A stretch of DNA of 64,000 nucleotides from CAZNSX01 sp964575845. Its GTDB lineage: Bacteria > UBA8248 > CAZNSX01. This document shows positions 49,020 to 58,570 of this stretch, piece by piece; the stretch's first letter is position 1; every line of letters begins with the position of its first letter. The notes under the pieces were generated by a model that searched no databases, had not been told where the DNA came from, and saw only the letters and a list, made by a program, of their open reading frames with translations. Location: contig CAZNSX010000001.1 in NCBI GenBank assembly GCA_964575845.1, positions 124,001-188,000 of the forward strand, written 5' to 3'. Both the position numbers and the translations under genes were made by a program.

Positions 49020-49652
49020 TTAACCCTTCTTTGTGCTCCTCACGGACTCGGGCTTCTTGGCCTCGAGGAGGTAGGGCCTTGTGGCGAAAAGGGCCATGAG
49101 CTGGCCGAAGAGGCCGTCATCCTTACGGTTCTCCCACTCTCCGGCGGCGAGCTTCAAGAACACGGGCTCCCCCGTGGGATAGAGGAGGGTGGGAACGCCG
49201 AAGACCCCCCATTTCTCCACCGCCTCCTCATGCTCCCTTGCCACGAGGTGGCGCTGGCTTCCACTCTCAAAATCCCTCCTGAAGCGCTCCACATCCAGGC
49301 CCGCCTCCCGGGCGACCTCAAGCAGCACCTCCTTCTCGGCCACAGGCTTCCCTTCCCGGTGCTGGGCGCGGAAACATCTCCGGTGGAAGGCGTCGAACGC
49401 GGCCTCTCCCTGAATGGAAGCGCATTTTGCCGCCTCTAGGGGCGGAAGGTCGCGGCTCTTGAAGCTCTCGTCCTCCCAAACTTTCCATTCGGGGCCCCGG
49501 GTTGAGTTTATCTGCTCCAGGAGGAAGGACTTCCACACGAGGCGCACCCTTCCGTCCAGACTTTCACTCACTCTGTAGAGCCACTCCATGGCCCTGTAGG
49601 CGTATGGTCAGATGTAGCAGAAGTAGACGGTCAGGTCGATGGGCTCTGCCAT
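49020..49652 (-). CDS. DsbA-family oxidoreductase, probable selenoprotein (in-frame TGA = Sec15)
   Basis: The conserved DsbA/FrnE-like protein does not begin at the internal ATG 49589. ATG 49652 has AGGAGGAG 8 bases upstream and is in frame through a single TGA at 49610-49608. Reading TGA as selenocysteine gives 210 residues starting MAEPIDLTVYFCYIUPYAYRA. U15 occupies the catalytic-Cys position before Pro, and C12 makes a CxxU redox motif. The rest (KCASIQGEAAFDAFHRRCFRA, then VFGVPTLLYPTGEPV with the cis-Pro) is a full DsbA-like thioredoxin fold with helical insert. A hairpin fitting a bacterial SECIS follows the TGA. The alternative is a nonsense mutation in a Cys codon. Selenocysteine genes (selA, selB, selC) are not in the window. 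Confidence 0.82.
49577..49610 (-). promoter_or_regulatory. SECIS-like hairpin after the in-frame TGA
   Basis: In the mRNA sense, AGGGCCA (49595-49589) pairs with TGGCTCT (49583-49577), with one G-U pair, closing a 5-base loop TGGAG that contains GG. The loop begins about 20 bases after the TGA at 49610-49608. This agrees with the known requirements of bacterial SECIS elements: short stem, small loop with exposed G, set distance, inside the coding region. Confidence 0.7.
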
Positions 49653-50024
49653 GGGGTTTCTCCTCCTGGGCCTGCGGGTTGAGGTTTCTTTAGAGTGCTA
49701 TTCTAGCCCAAGCTTTCTCGCTAAGGTAGATAATAGGTCTCATATACTGCAATTCAAGGTAAAGGCAGCGGCTTAGCACTTTTAGGCCTCGCCCTTTCCT
49801 GCCTTCGGGCCAGGGGGCGGGAGACCCATTCTTCATGGGTTGACCTGTCGGCCAAGGGTGCGGAGTCGCAGAACCGCGCATTCTTGCAGAGGGAGATGGT
49901 TATCAGTACCCGGCTCTCCTCTAGACTGAATATATGGATATCATATCGGAACTTTTTCGAGGCGTCGGAAATAGCGGATAGATAGCAGAAATCGTAACCA
50001 TCGGACGGAGTCACCCAACGTGGC

Positions 50025-50350
50025 TTCGAAATCTGTTGTAATCCGTCGGGTATATCGAATCTGGATAGAAGGGAAGGGGCAGAAAATGGAACTTGGGAGT
50101 CTGAATAATCGATTGAAATAGTTACGGAGGGTCCCTTCGCCTTAGGCGGGGGTCTGACCTTTAAGTCCCAAAAGGCCAAGATGCTTGAGGAACTTCTCGA
50201 TCACCTCTTCGTCCTCAATAAAACTGATGATCCGCATCTTTCCCTGACATTTCGGGCAGGTCAGGGGATCAATCTCATACATTTTTTGAATCAACCTGGC
50301 CCAAGTGTTGTTGGGTTTTAAATTTTCAGGCTCCAGGATAGAGGGATCCG
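50025..50350 (-). pseudogene. Remnant of IS91-type (Y2) transposase C-terminus, copy 1
   Basis: On the minus strand, one frame reads NTWARLIQKMYEIDPLTCPKC, then GKMRIISFIEDEEVIEKFLKHLG. This is the C-terminal zinc-ribbon end of IS91-like transposases. After a shift near 50165 the next frame reads LKVRPPPKAKGPSVTISIDYS and decays further at a FYPD-like end near 50030. The catalytic domain is missing. AT-rich sequence of unknown origin continues to about 49754 in the same open frame. Together these fill the region between the DsbA-like gene and the TRAP genes. Confidence 0.75.
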
Positions 50351-50394
50351 GTCATCGAGGTCTTTCTTTTGCCGAAGGCTATTAGTAGCGCACC

Positions 50395-51714
50395 TCAGCT
50401 CATTTTCCGTGGTAGCCAGGTGGCAAGTTCGGGGAATAAAATCAGTATTGTCAGCACTACCAGTATTAGAGGCACAAAGATAGCTGCTCCTAAGAACAGT
50501 TCCTCAAGGGATATCTCGTCGCGCAGTACCCCCTTCATTACATATATGTTTAGACCCACGGGCGGGGTGATGGCTCCCACCTCCACCAGAATAGTAATAA
50601 ACACACCAAACCAGATGAAATCTATTTCCTTCTCAACCATGACAGGGGTGACAAAGGGTAGGGTCAGCACCATCATGGATATGGAGTCAAGGAACATACC
50701 CAGGATGACATATAGAATGGCCAGAAGTCCCAGTAAAGCTAACAGGGGAACCTGAAGTTCAATAATGGTCTTAGTAACCAGCGCCATCAGGCCGCTGCGA
50801 GTCAGGAAGGTGCTGAAAACAGATGCTCCAGCCAGGAGCAGGAATATCATGCTGCTGGCTTGCAGCGTACTGGACACAGACTCTTTGAACGCCGGCCAGT
50901 CCAGCTTGCGGAGGAGCAGAGCCAGGAGCATGGCGCCGAAGGCTCCCAGGGCAGCAGCCTCAGTGGGGTCTACCAGCCCGCCGTAAATGCCTCCGATGAC
51001 GAGCATGGCGAGCACGAAAATGCCCCACATCCTGTAAGAGTCACGCAGGCGCTTTCTCAACGGGGGTGGCGGTGGAACTGTCCCCTGCAGCTTCCAGGTC
51101 GGGCTGAACCGCACCATGGGCACGATCGCGATGGCGATGACAGCGACATAGACCAGCCCGGGGATAATACCCGCGATAAAGAGTTTTCCGGGAGATGTCT
51201 CGGTGAGAATCCCGTAGATGATCATGATGATGCTGGGCGGGATGAGAATGGCCAGCCCACCGGCCGAAGCCACTATGCCGGTGGCCAGGCGCATGCTGTA
51301 ACCGCTGCGGACCATTTCAGGGACAGCAATCTTGGAGAAGGCAGAACAGGAGGCCAGGCTGGAGCCTGCGGCAGCTCCGAAGGCGGCATTGGCAAGCACC
51401 GTAGCTATACCCAGTCCCCCAGGCAGATGTCCAACCCAGTCCCTTGCCACCCTATATGCATCACGGGTGAGTCCAGCATGAAAGGTGAAGTAGCCCATGA
51501 GCAGAAAAAGTGGGACGGCGATGAAAGTGAATTTGGCCAGGTACTTGAAGATCTGGGTGGGAATATAGGTGATGGCGGGGTCTAAGCCTATGAAATAGAC
51601 CAACCCGCTGGTGCCTACAAGCAGCAGGGCGAAGGCGATGGGGCACCTGAGAATCATCAGCATCAGCAGGGCGGCAACGCCTACGATGCCGGCAATCAGG
51701 TCAGCGTCCATCAC
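50395..51714 (-). CDS. dctM: TRAP transporter large permease subunit
   Basis: A 439-residue membrane protein with about a dozen hydrophobic segments. DctM signatures include LFLLMGYFTFHAGLTRDAYRVARDWVGHLPGGLGIATVLANAAFGAAAGSS-type sequence (the LPGGL...GSS stretch near 90-120), PPSIIMIIYG near 165 and VEVGAITPPVGLNIYVMKG near 383. It forms the ion-coupled channel with DctQ and receives a carboxylate from DctP. It is the last gene of the minus-strand dctP-dctQ-dctM set. Confidence 0.95.
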   Translation of the reverse strand: MMDADLIAGIVGVAALLMLMILRCPIAFALLLVGTSGLVYFIGLDPAITYIPTQIFKYLAKFTFIAVPLFLLMGYFTFHAGLTRDAYRVARDWVGHLPGGLGIATVLANAAFGAAAGSSLASCSAFSKIAVPEMVRSGYSMRLATGIVASAGGLAILIPPSIIMIIYGILTETSPGKLFIAGIIPGLVYVAVIAIAIVPMVRFSPTWKLQGTVPPPPPLRKRLRDSYRMWGIFVLAMLVIGGIYGGLVDPTEAAALGAFGAMLLALLLRKLDWPAFKESVSSTLQASSMIFLLLAGASVFSTFLTRSGLMALVTKTIIELQVPLLALLGLLAILYVILGMFLDSISMMVLTLPFVTPVMVEKEIDFIWFGVFITILVEVGAITPPVGLNIYVMKGVLRDEISLEELFLGAAIFVPLILVVLTILILFPELATWLPRKMS

Positions 51715-51761
51715 CTTCCCCTGCGTTCACAGCTTCTACCTGTGGCTCTGCTGGTCTGGGC

Positions 51762-52265
51762 TCACTCCTCTCTACCCGGAGCTTTTCTGACCAGGTTGAC
51801 GGCGCTGAATATCAGCTGCAGGGCAATCAATCCCATGCCGACCACAAATAAGAAGCGGAAGGGCCAAATGGGCCAGGGGAATGCTCCCAGCCGGACCTCT
51901 CGTATGAGGAACCATTTCCAGGCCAGCCCCCAGCTAGACCAGGTAAGCAGTCCGAATACCGCTGCTGCCAGCATCAGAACGCCTGCATCCAGGATTGTCT
52001 GAGCCCGGCGCGACAAACGCTGTGTAAACATCGTTACGTTTATATGCCCGCGGTGCAAGGCCACGTATGCCATGCCGAGAAATACCGAGGCGAACATTAT
52101 GGTCTCACACGCTTCCAGGACATCCGGCACCGGTTGCCCAAATTTACGTCCGATCGCCCCGGCGGTGGCCAGCAGCATGAGTATCACTATGCCGGCGCCG
52201 CCGGCCACCCCCCCTATCCTGGAGAGCGTTTCTACAACCCTGGTAAAAGCAATCAGTAGATTCAC
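51762..52265 (-). CDS. dctQ: TRAP transporter small permease subunit
   Basis: A 167-residue protein with four membrane helices. TRAP DctQ features are the ETIMFASVFLGMAYVALHRGHINVTMFTQRLSRRAQ block (the conserved A...RGHI/V.V) and a terminal hydrophobic helix. It lies between the binding-protein gene (45 bases) and the large permease (47 bases). Confidence 0.93.
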   Translation of the reverse strand: MNLLIAFTRVVETLSRIGGVAGGAGIVILMLLATAGAIGRKFGQPVPDVLEACETIMFASVFLGMAYVALHRGHINVTMFTQRLSRRAQTILDAGVLMLAAAVFGLLTWSSWGLAWKWFLIREVRLGAFPWPIWPFRFLFVVGMGLIALQLIFSAVNLVRKAPGREE

Positions 52266-52310
52266 GGCAACACCCTTCGGTGTTTAGCCGGATTCAGGTA
52301 TAACTAAGGC

Positions 52311-53414
52311 TTATTTCTTGGGAGCCCAGGGATAACCCTTGGTATCAACAATTGTCTGATACTTGTCCCTCAGTTTCTGGTAATGGGCCCAGACATCCCT
52401 GGCATGCTCTCCGCCGGGCATCTTCTCCACCTGTTGCAGGAAAGCCTCTTGAGCTTCAGGCACGATTTCTTTCTTCAGCTTTTCCCTGTCCGCAGGTGTC
52501 ATCTCATTGATGACCACCCCGTAGTCCTGCCACTTCTTCCGTAGCAGCTCTGTCTCTGAATACAAGGCCTTGGCGAAGTAGTCATTCCAGTCGGACTGTA
52601 GCTTCATGAACATGCCCTGGATGTCCGGGGGCAGCTTATTCCAGAAGGCAAGACTCATCATGCGTGACACTCCGAGGGACTGACCCGTTGATTCAGCTGG
52701 GGTCTCAACCACGTACTTCACCACTTCCCAGTGCTTGAAGCCGTCGCTCACAATATAGGTGAAGCCGGTGCCATCAATAGTCCGGCGAGCCATAGCCTCA
52801 TAGATATCGCCATAGCCCATAAATATGGATTTCAAGCCCATCCGCTTCTCCGTCTCGAAGAGCGAGCCCCCGTAAGTGCGGATAATCTTGCCCTTCATGT
52901 CAGCGATGGTTTTGACCGGGTCTCTGAATCCGTAATGGAACAGGCCGCTGTGATGGGTGAACAGCGGCTTCACCCCCAGCTTTTCCAGCTCCGCCTTGAG
53001 GTAAGGGTTCTCATTGGAGAGGTCAGTAACCGCTTTTAGGGCGACCCACAAGTCCCCACTGAGCCCGACCATCTCCCCTATCATGGACAGGGGCATCTCG
53101 CTGGGGAAATAGGTGGCGGGCACGTGAGCTACATCAGCCAGACCGGTCTGGAGTGCAGGCAGTGATTGCTTCCATCCGGCGAGGGACCCGCCAAAGTATA
53201 GCTTGACCTTGACCCGGCCTTTGGTGCGTCTCTCTACCTGGTCTTTCCACCAAAGGGTGTGTGGATAGTAGAACCCCGCCGCGGGGAAGGCTTCGGCATG
53301 CTTCAGGGTGATGACAGGCTGATCTTCTGCAGCCAGTGCTGGTCTGGCACAAGCGATAAATGTCAGGCTAACCATCAGAAATAGCGCCATTACTGTTAAT
53401 AATCGCTTTTTCAT
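52311..53414 (-). CDS. dctP: TRAP transporter substrate-binding protein
   Basis: A 367-residue periplasmic binding protein. The signal sequence is MKKRLLTVMALFLMVSLTFIA with a cysteine at 22, which could mark a lipoprotein, before ARPALAAEDQP. The DctP fold is indicated by WWKDQVERRTKGRVKVKLYFGGSL, the DVAHVPATYFPSEMPL region and DMKGKIIRTYGG with the carboxylate-binding Arg near residue 180. The substrate is probably an organic acid; its identity cannot be deduced. It is preceded by a strong promoter. Confidence 0.94.
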   Translation of the reverse strand: MKKRLLTVMALFLMVSLTFIACARPALAAEDQPVITLKHAEAFPAAGFYYPHTLWWKDQVERRTKGRVKVKLYFGGSLAGWKQSLPALQTGLADVAHVPATYFPSEMPLSMIGEMVGLSGDLWVALKAVTDLSNENPYLKAELEKLGVKPLFTHHSGLFHYGFRDPVKTIADMKGKIIRTYGGSLFETEKRMGLKSIFMGYGDIYEAMARRTIDGTGFTYIVSDGFKHWEVVKYVVETPAESTGQSLGVSRMMSLAFWNKLPPDIQGMFMKLQSDWNDYFAKALYSETELLRKKWQDYGVVINEMTPADREKLKKEIVPEAQEAFLQQVEKMPGGEHARDVWAHYQKLRDKYQTIVDTKGYPWAPKK

Positions 53415-53495
53415 TTTTTTACCTCCTCCTTTAACTTGACATTGTCACATTCGAAAAGAAAATGAAATGATATGGATTCGCTTCAGGATGGGTCG

Positions 53496-53524
53496 AATAT
53501 AGAAAAAAGCGCATAGGTTGTCAA
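53496..53524 (-). promoter_or_regulatory. Sigma-70-type promoter of the TRAP operon
   Basis: On the minus strand, TTGACA (53524-53519), a 17-base spacer and TATATT (53501-53496) lie about 80 bases before the dctP start, in AT-rich sequence. This is the clearest consensus promoter in the window. Confidence 0.72.
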
Positions 53525-53732
53525 GAAAAATAAACAAAATAAACAATAAGATATGGGAGTACCCTCCTCATACGTTCGAGCGCCAGCCCGATGCCAAGCT
53601 TGGGAAGATGAGTCGAAGCTATCGCAGGAGATGCTTATGCTCTCAAGAGCGAGGGAAATAGGATTCTCAACCCTTCCTGTAAACAGACCACCCCCTTAGC
53701 TCGTCCTCTCAATACTATCCACGGCGCACTCA

Positions 53733-53940
53733 TCAGCTTACATAAGAATCCATCGGGTAATCCGTGTGTGCGTAGAAGGAATCAGGGGATAAAATCTGAG
53801 ACTCCGAATCATCGAGGTGAATGGTTACGGAGACCCCTTTCACTCTGGGAGGAGGTCGGGCCTTCCCATCAAAGATGCCGAGATGCTTGAGGACCCTTTC
53901 AACGACCTCCTCATCCTCTCAAATGATATGATTGAAATTT
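53733..53940 (-). pseudogene. Remnant of IS91-type (Y2) transposase C-terminus, copy 2
   Basis: The minus strand reads EDEEVVERVLKHLGIFDGKA, then RPPPRVKGVSVTIHLDDSES and SFYAHTDYPMDSYVS before a stop at 53733. This is homologous to copy 1 at 50025-50350 and ends with the DYP.DSY terminus typical of IS91 transposases. Only about 65 residues remain. It lies in the 635-base stretch between dctP and the acyl-CoA dehydrogenase, which otherwise holds the dctP promoter and no further feature. Confidence 0.78.
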
Positions 53941-54049
53941 GGTGCGCCCGGCGCTAACATGGGCGCCGTCATCTTCGACCCGGCTTCCCAATTGCCCGGG
54001 AGGCGATTTTCCAAATACCCGTCATCGATAAGGCTTTCCGGAGAAGGAT

Positions 54050-55204
54050 GTGGCTGATTTTTCCCTGACAGAGAAGCAGAGGCTCCTCAGGGAGCTGGCC
54101 CGGGATTTTGCCCAAAGGTTCATCCTTCCCAAAGCTTCCCTCCATGATGAGGAGGGCTCCTTTGCCTGGGAAGTTTACGAGAGGGCCTTCGAGAAGGGGC
54201 TCATGAACCCCAACATCCCCGACCGCTACGGGGGGCCGGGTCTGGGCTGTCTGGATACGTGCGTGATCATGGAGGAGTTGGCCTGGGCCTGCGGAGGCAT
54301 CGCCTCCTCCTGGTTCGGAAACGTGCTGGCCACGCAGCCCATCGTCTCGGCCGGGACCGAGGAGCAGAAGGAGCGCTTCCTGAGGCCCTTCACCCGGGAG
54401 CTTCAGATGGGGGCCTTCTGTCTCACCGAGCCCGGGGCGGGTACCGATGTGGGCGCCATCGCAACGAGTGCCAGACGCGAAGGCGAGCGCTACATCATCA
54501 CGGGCCACAAGTGCTTCATAACGAATGGCGGCGTGGCGAGCCTCTATCTTGTCTTCGCCTCTACAAACCCCCAGCGCGGCACCCGGGGAATAACCGCCTT
54601 CATCGTCCCCGCCGGCACTCCCGGCATGAGGAAGGGAAGAAAGGAAAACAAGATGGGACAGAGGGCGGCCGATACGGCTGAAGTCCTCCTCGAGGAGGTC
54701 GTCATTCCTTCTTCTCAGCGGCTGGGAGATGAGGGGGATGGCTTCAGGATCGCCATGAAGGCCCTCGACTGGACGCGGCCCGGGGTAGCCGCACTGGCAA
54801 CCGGGGTCGCACGGGCTGCCTTTGAGGCCGCCTCAAAGCACGCTCAAGAGAGGGAACAGTTCGGCGCGCCGATCGGGAGCTTTCAGGGGGTCTCTTTCAT
54901 GCTGGCCGATATGGCCAAGGATGTCGAGGCCGCCCGGCTCCTCACCCGGTGGGCCGCCTGGCTCATGGACCGGGGGGAGCGCAACACGGCCGCCGCGGCG
55001 ATGGCCAAGGTGTTTGCTTCCGATGCCGCCATGCGCATAACTACCGACGCCGTCCAGGTCCTCGGTGGGTACGGCTACATGAAGGAAAGTCCCTTGGAAA
55101 AATACATGCGGGATGTGAAGCTCTGCCAGATCTATGAGGGGACCAATCAGATCCTCCGGGCCATCATCGCGAGGGAGCTTTTTGGGGGAGCTCTCAGCTC
55201 ATGA
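54050..55204 (+). CDS. Acyl-CoA dehydrogenase
   Basis: A 384-residue FAD enzyme oxidising acyl-CoA to enoyl-CoA and passing electrons to ETF. FCLTEPGAGTDVGAIATSARREG near 122 and KCFITNGGVASLYLVFA near 152 contact FAD. The C-terminal QVLGGYGYMKESPLEKYMRDVKLCQIYEGTNQI holds the catalytic Glu in the YEGTNQI motif. GTG 54050 is preceded by GGAGAAGG. It overlaps the P1 peptidase gene by 4 bases. The acyl chain it acts on is unknown. EtfBA at 27-29 kb may be the electron acceptor. Confidence 0.95.
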   Translation: MADFSLTEKQRLLRELARDFAQRFILPKASLHDEEGSFAWEVYERAFEKGLMNPNIPDRYGGPGLGCLDTCVIMEELAWACGGIASSWFGNVLATQPIVSAGTEEQKERFLRPFTRELQMGAFCLTEPGAGTDVGAIATSARREGERYIITGHKCFITNGGVASLYLVFASTNPQRGTRGITAFIVPAGTPGMRKGRKENKMGQRAADTAEVLLEEVVIPSSQRLGDEGDGFRIAMKALDWTRPGVAALATGVARAAFEAASKHAQEREQFGAPIGSFQGVSFMLADMAKDVEAARLLTRWAAWLMDRGERNTAAAAMAKVFASDAAMRITTDAVQVLGGYGYMKESPLEKYMRDVKLCQIYEGTNQILRAIIARELFGGALSS

Positions 55205-56169
55205 AAAACGCGATAACCGATGTGGCGGGCTTGCGGGTGGGACATGCCGGAGACGCACGTGCCATGACAGGCCTCACCGTCATCATCTGCCCCCCCGGAA
55301 CGGCCGGTGGAGTGGACGTGAGGGGCTCCGCCACGGCTACCCGTGGGCTCGATGCTCTGAATCCGCACCACCTGGTGGGAGAGATAAATGCCATCCTTCT
55401 CACCGGTGGAAGTGCCTTTGGCTTGGACGCGGCGGCGGGGGTCATGAGTTATCTGGAGGAGCGGGGGATGGGCTTCAGGGCGGGGACATCGGTAGTGCCC
55501 ACGGTGGCCGCCGCAGTAATCTTTGACCTCTCCAGCGGCGACCCCCGGGTCAGGCCCACTCCCGCCATGGCGTATCAGGCCTGTGAAGCGGCCGGGGAAG
55601 GCCCTCCCGCCGAGGGAAGCGTGGGCGCTGGGACCGGGGCCTCGGTGGGAAAGCTTTTCGGAAGGGAGCGCGCCATGAAAGGAGGCGTCGGGACGGCGAG
55701 CCTTGCTGTTCCCGGGGGCGCGAGGGTCGGGGCTCTCGCCGTGGTGAACGCATTTGGGGATGTTCTTGACTGGCGGAGCGGCGAGCTTCTGGCGGGCCTC
55801 AGGGATTCTCCTGATGGCCGAGAGCTTATTTCCACAGCGACCCAGCTGCGGGCCGGAAGGGGGAGGGCGCGCTTCGCAGAGCGGGCGACAACGCTCGGAG
55901 TGGTGGCAACCGATGTGGACCTCGGCAAAGGAGAACTCCACAAGCTGGCCCAGATGGCCACCAATGGGCTAGTTAGGGGCCTGAGCCCCGCCTTCAGCAC
56001 CTTTGATGGAGATGTGGTCTTCAGCCTTTGCTGTGGTGAAAGAAAGGCGGACCTCAATATTTTGGGCCTTCTCGCCGAGGAGGTGCTGGCCGAGGCAATA
56101 AGGCGGGCCGTCACCGAAGCGGAGAGCCTGGGAGGGCTTCCCGCCTGGCGGGACCTGAGGGACGGTTAA
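55201..56169 (+). CDS. P1-family peptidase (DmpA/NylC-like Ntn hydrolase)
   Basis: A 322-residue protein of the DmpA/6-aminohexanoate-oligomer hydrolase family. ITDVAGLRVGHAGD at the N-terminus, ILLTGGSAFGLDAAAGVMSYLEERG near 64, and the ATTLGVVATDVDL segment near 240 match. In that segment, autocleavage before the Thr would create the N-terminal nucleophile. Members are aminopeptidases, beta-peptidases or amidases. It overlaps the acyl-CoA dehydrogenase gene by 4 bases, so the two are co-expressed. Its stop overlaps the stop of the convergent binding-protein gene. Confidence 0.9.
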   Translation: MKNAITDVAGLRVGHAGDARAMTGLTVIICPPGTAGGVDVRGSATATRGLDALNPHHLVGEINAILLTGGSAFGLDAAAGVMSYLEERGMGFRAGTSVVPTVAAAVIFDLSSGDPRVRPTPAMAYQACEAAGEGPPAEGSVGAGTGASVGKLFGRERAMKGGVGTASLAVPGGARVGALAVVNAFGDVLDWRSGELLAGLRDSPDGRELISTATQLRAGRGRARFAERATTLGVVATDVDLGKGELHKLAQMATNGLVRGLSPAFSTFDGDVVFSLCCGERKADLNILGLLAEEVLAEAIRRAVTEAESLGGLPAWRDLRDG

Positions 56170-57197
56170 AACCCCTTTGGCTTAACCCGGAGGGCAGGAA
56201 GGTAGTCGTTCGTGTAGAGGCTCTCCAGGGGGAGATTGCGTTTCACCCGCCGCCAGCGGACCATCACCGCCTTAATCTCCGCCAGACGGTCCTTCTGGTA
56301 GCGGCCGAATCCCCCCTCGGCGGGTTGCCGGGGGAGCATAAGCCTAAGGGCTTCTCGCCACTCGGCTTCCACCCGCTCCCGGTCCAGCCCGGGCTCCTCT
56401 TTGAGGAAGAGCTCAAGAGCCTCTTCGGGATGCTCGGCGGACCAGGCTAACCCCCGGTAGGTGGCACTGACGAAGGCCCTCACCATCGGCTCCTTATTCC
56501 GGATCCGGAAATCCGTGGTGACCAGGCTCAGGGAGTAGAGGTTCAAACCGTAATCCGCATAGGGAAGGCTCACTACCTTGAGGCCAGCCTCTTTGGCCGC
56601 GTGCTGGTACTGCCAGAGAGCGGTGGTGTAGGATACCACTGCTTCCACCTTCGCCGATATCAGGGCCTCGAGCAGGCTCTCCGGCCTGAGGTTCATCCAC
56701 TTCACCCCCGCCAGGTCGAGGCCCGTCCTCTCGGCCAGGAGGGGGAAGATGAGCCTTGGGAAGGAACCCTCAGGGGCGCCAATACTCTTGCCCGCCAGGT
56801 CTTTGGGGCTCTTTATTCCGGCTCCCTCGAGGGTGAAGAGGGCACTCGGGTTTCGCTCGAAGATAACGCCCACTCCCACCACATCCTTGCCTCTTGAGCG
56901 CTGCTCGATGAGAGAGGCAGTCTCCGCCAGGCAGAAATCCGCCCGCTCCAGGTTTGTCTCGTGGAGGGCATCCCTCGAACCGGAGCCCCGGACTATATTC
57001 ACATCGAGCAATTCCCGACCATAAAAGCCCTTCGCGCGAGCGGCGAAAAAGCCGATGTGGGTGCCGTTTGGAAGCCAGTTGAGGCGAAAGGTAACCTTGA
57101 GGGGCTTTTGAGCCTGGGCGGAAGGAGAGAAGAGAAGAAGAAAGAGGGCCCCTAGAATCAAGAGCCGCGTGCTCTTTGCCCGGTTGAAAAATATCAT
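56166..57197 (-). CDS. NMT1/THI5-like ABC transporter substrate-binding protein
   Basis: About 343 residues. The signal peptide STRLLILGALFLLLFSPSAQA is followed by LKVTFRLNWLPNGTHIGFFAARAKGFY, the hallmark start of SsuA/ThiY/NMT1-type binding proteins. LAGKSIGAPEGSFPRLIFPLLAERTGLD and LISAKVEAVVSYTTALWQYQH follow. The preferred start is ATG 57197; a frame of 13 more residues exists upstream. No permease or ATPase gene is adjacent, so it is an orphan component. Ligands of relatives are pyrimidine precursors, sulfonates or nitrate. Confidence 0.88.
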   Translation of the reverse strand: MIFFNRAKSTRLLILGALFLLLFSPSAQAQKPLKVTFRLNWLPNGTHIGFFAARAKGFYGRELLDVNIVRGSGSRDALHETNLERADFCLAETASLIEQRSRGKDVVGVGVIFERNPSALFTLEGAGIKSPKDLAGKSIGAPEGSFPRLIFPLLAERTGLDLAGVKWMNLRPESLLEALISAKVEAVVSYTTALWQYQHAAKEAGLKVVSLPYADYGLNLYSLSLVTTDFRIRNKEPMVRAFVSATYRGLAWSAEHPEEALELFLKEEPGLDRERVEAEWREALRLMLPRQPAEGGFGRYQKDRLAEIKAVMVRWRRVKRNLPLESLYTNDYLPALRVKPKGF

Positions 57198-57316
57198 GGT
57201 AGAGGTCTTATTAGCACAGAGAGGTCTTACCGTCAAGGTCGCGCATGAGGGGGGTGGGGCAGAAGCCTAACCCCTAGGCATCGGTGGGCAGAGGCGGGGC
57301 GCATGGGATTTTCTCA

Positions 57317-57346
57317 TTGACAGCTCTCAGGGCGATCTGCTAACTA
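57317..57346 (+). promoter_or_regulatory. Possible promoter upstream of ilvC
   Basis: TTGACA at 57317-57322, an 18-base spacer and TAACTA at 57341-57346, about 100 bases before the ilvC start. The -35 is perfect and the -10 is weak. Confidence 0.4.
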
Positions 57347-57447
57347 GTATATTTCTTTCGATTCCTTTTCACCTTTTCGGCGCGCAGATTGGTTTTGGCT
57401 TGGGGAGAGGAACCTCATTCCCTCTATTCTCCGGGAGGTTTCTGAAG

Positions 57448-58464
<1,017 letters not shown>

Positions 58465-58570
58465 CATATAAAGTTCATCAAAAAGCATTTAGGCGAAATC
58501 GGCCGTCAGATATGGCTCCATGGAGCGTAGGGATACCAGTCAAAATACCCACAAAAGTAGGTGATATGCT

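Noticed and set aside
49020..49589. DsbA-like gene starting at the internal ATG 49589
   Set aside because: That version lacks the first strand and the catalytic residue and has no ribosome site. The upstream ATG with AGGAGGAG and a TGA read as Sec explains the data better.
49754..50179. 141-residue minus-strand open frame
   Set aside because: Its first half is a frame-shifted tail of the IS91-type transposase relic. The second half has no recognisable signature, so a real gene is not supported.
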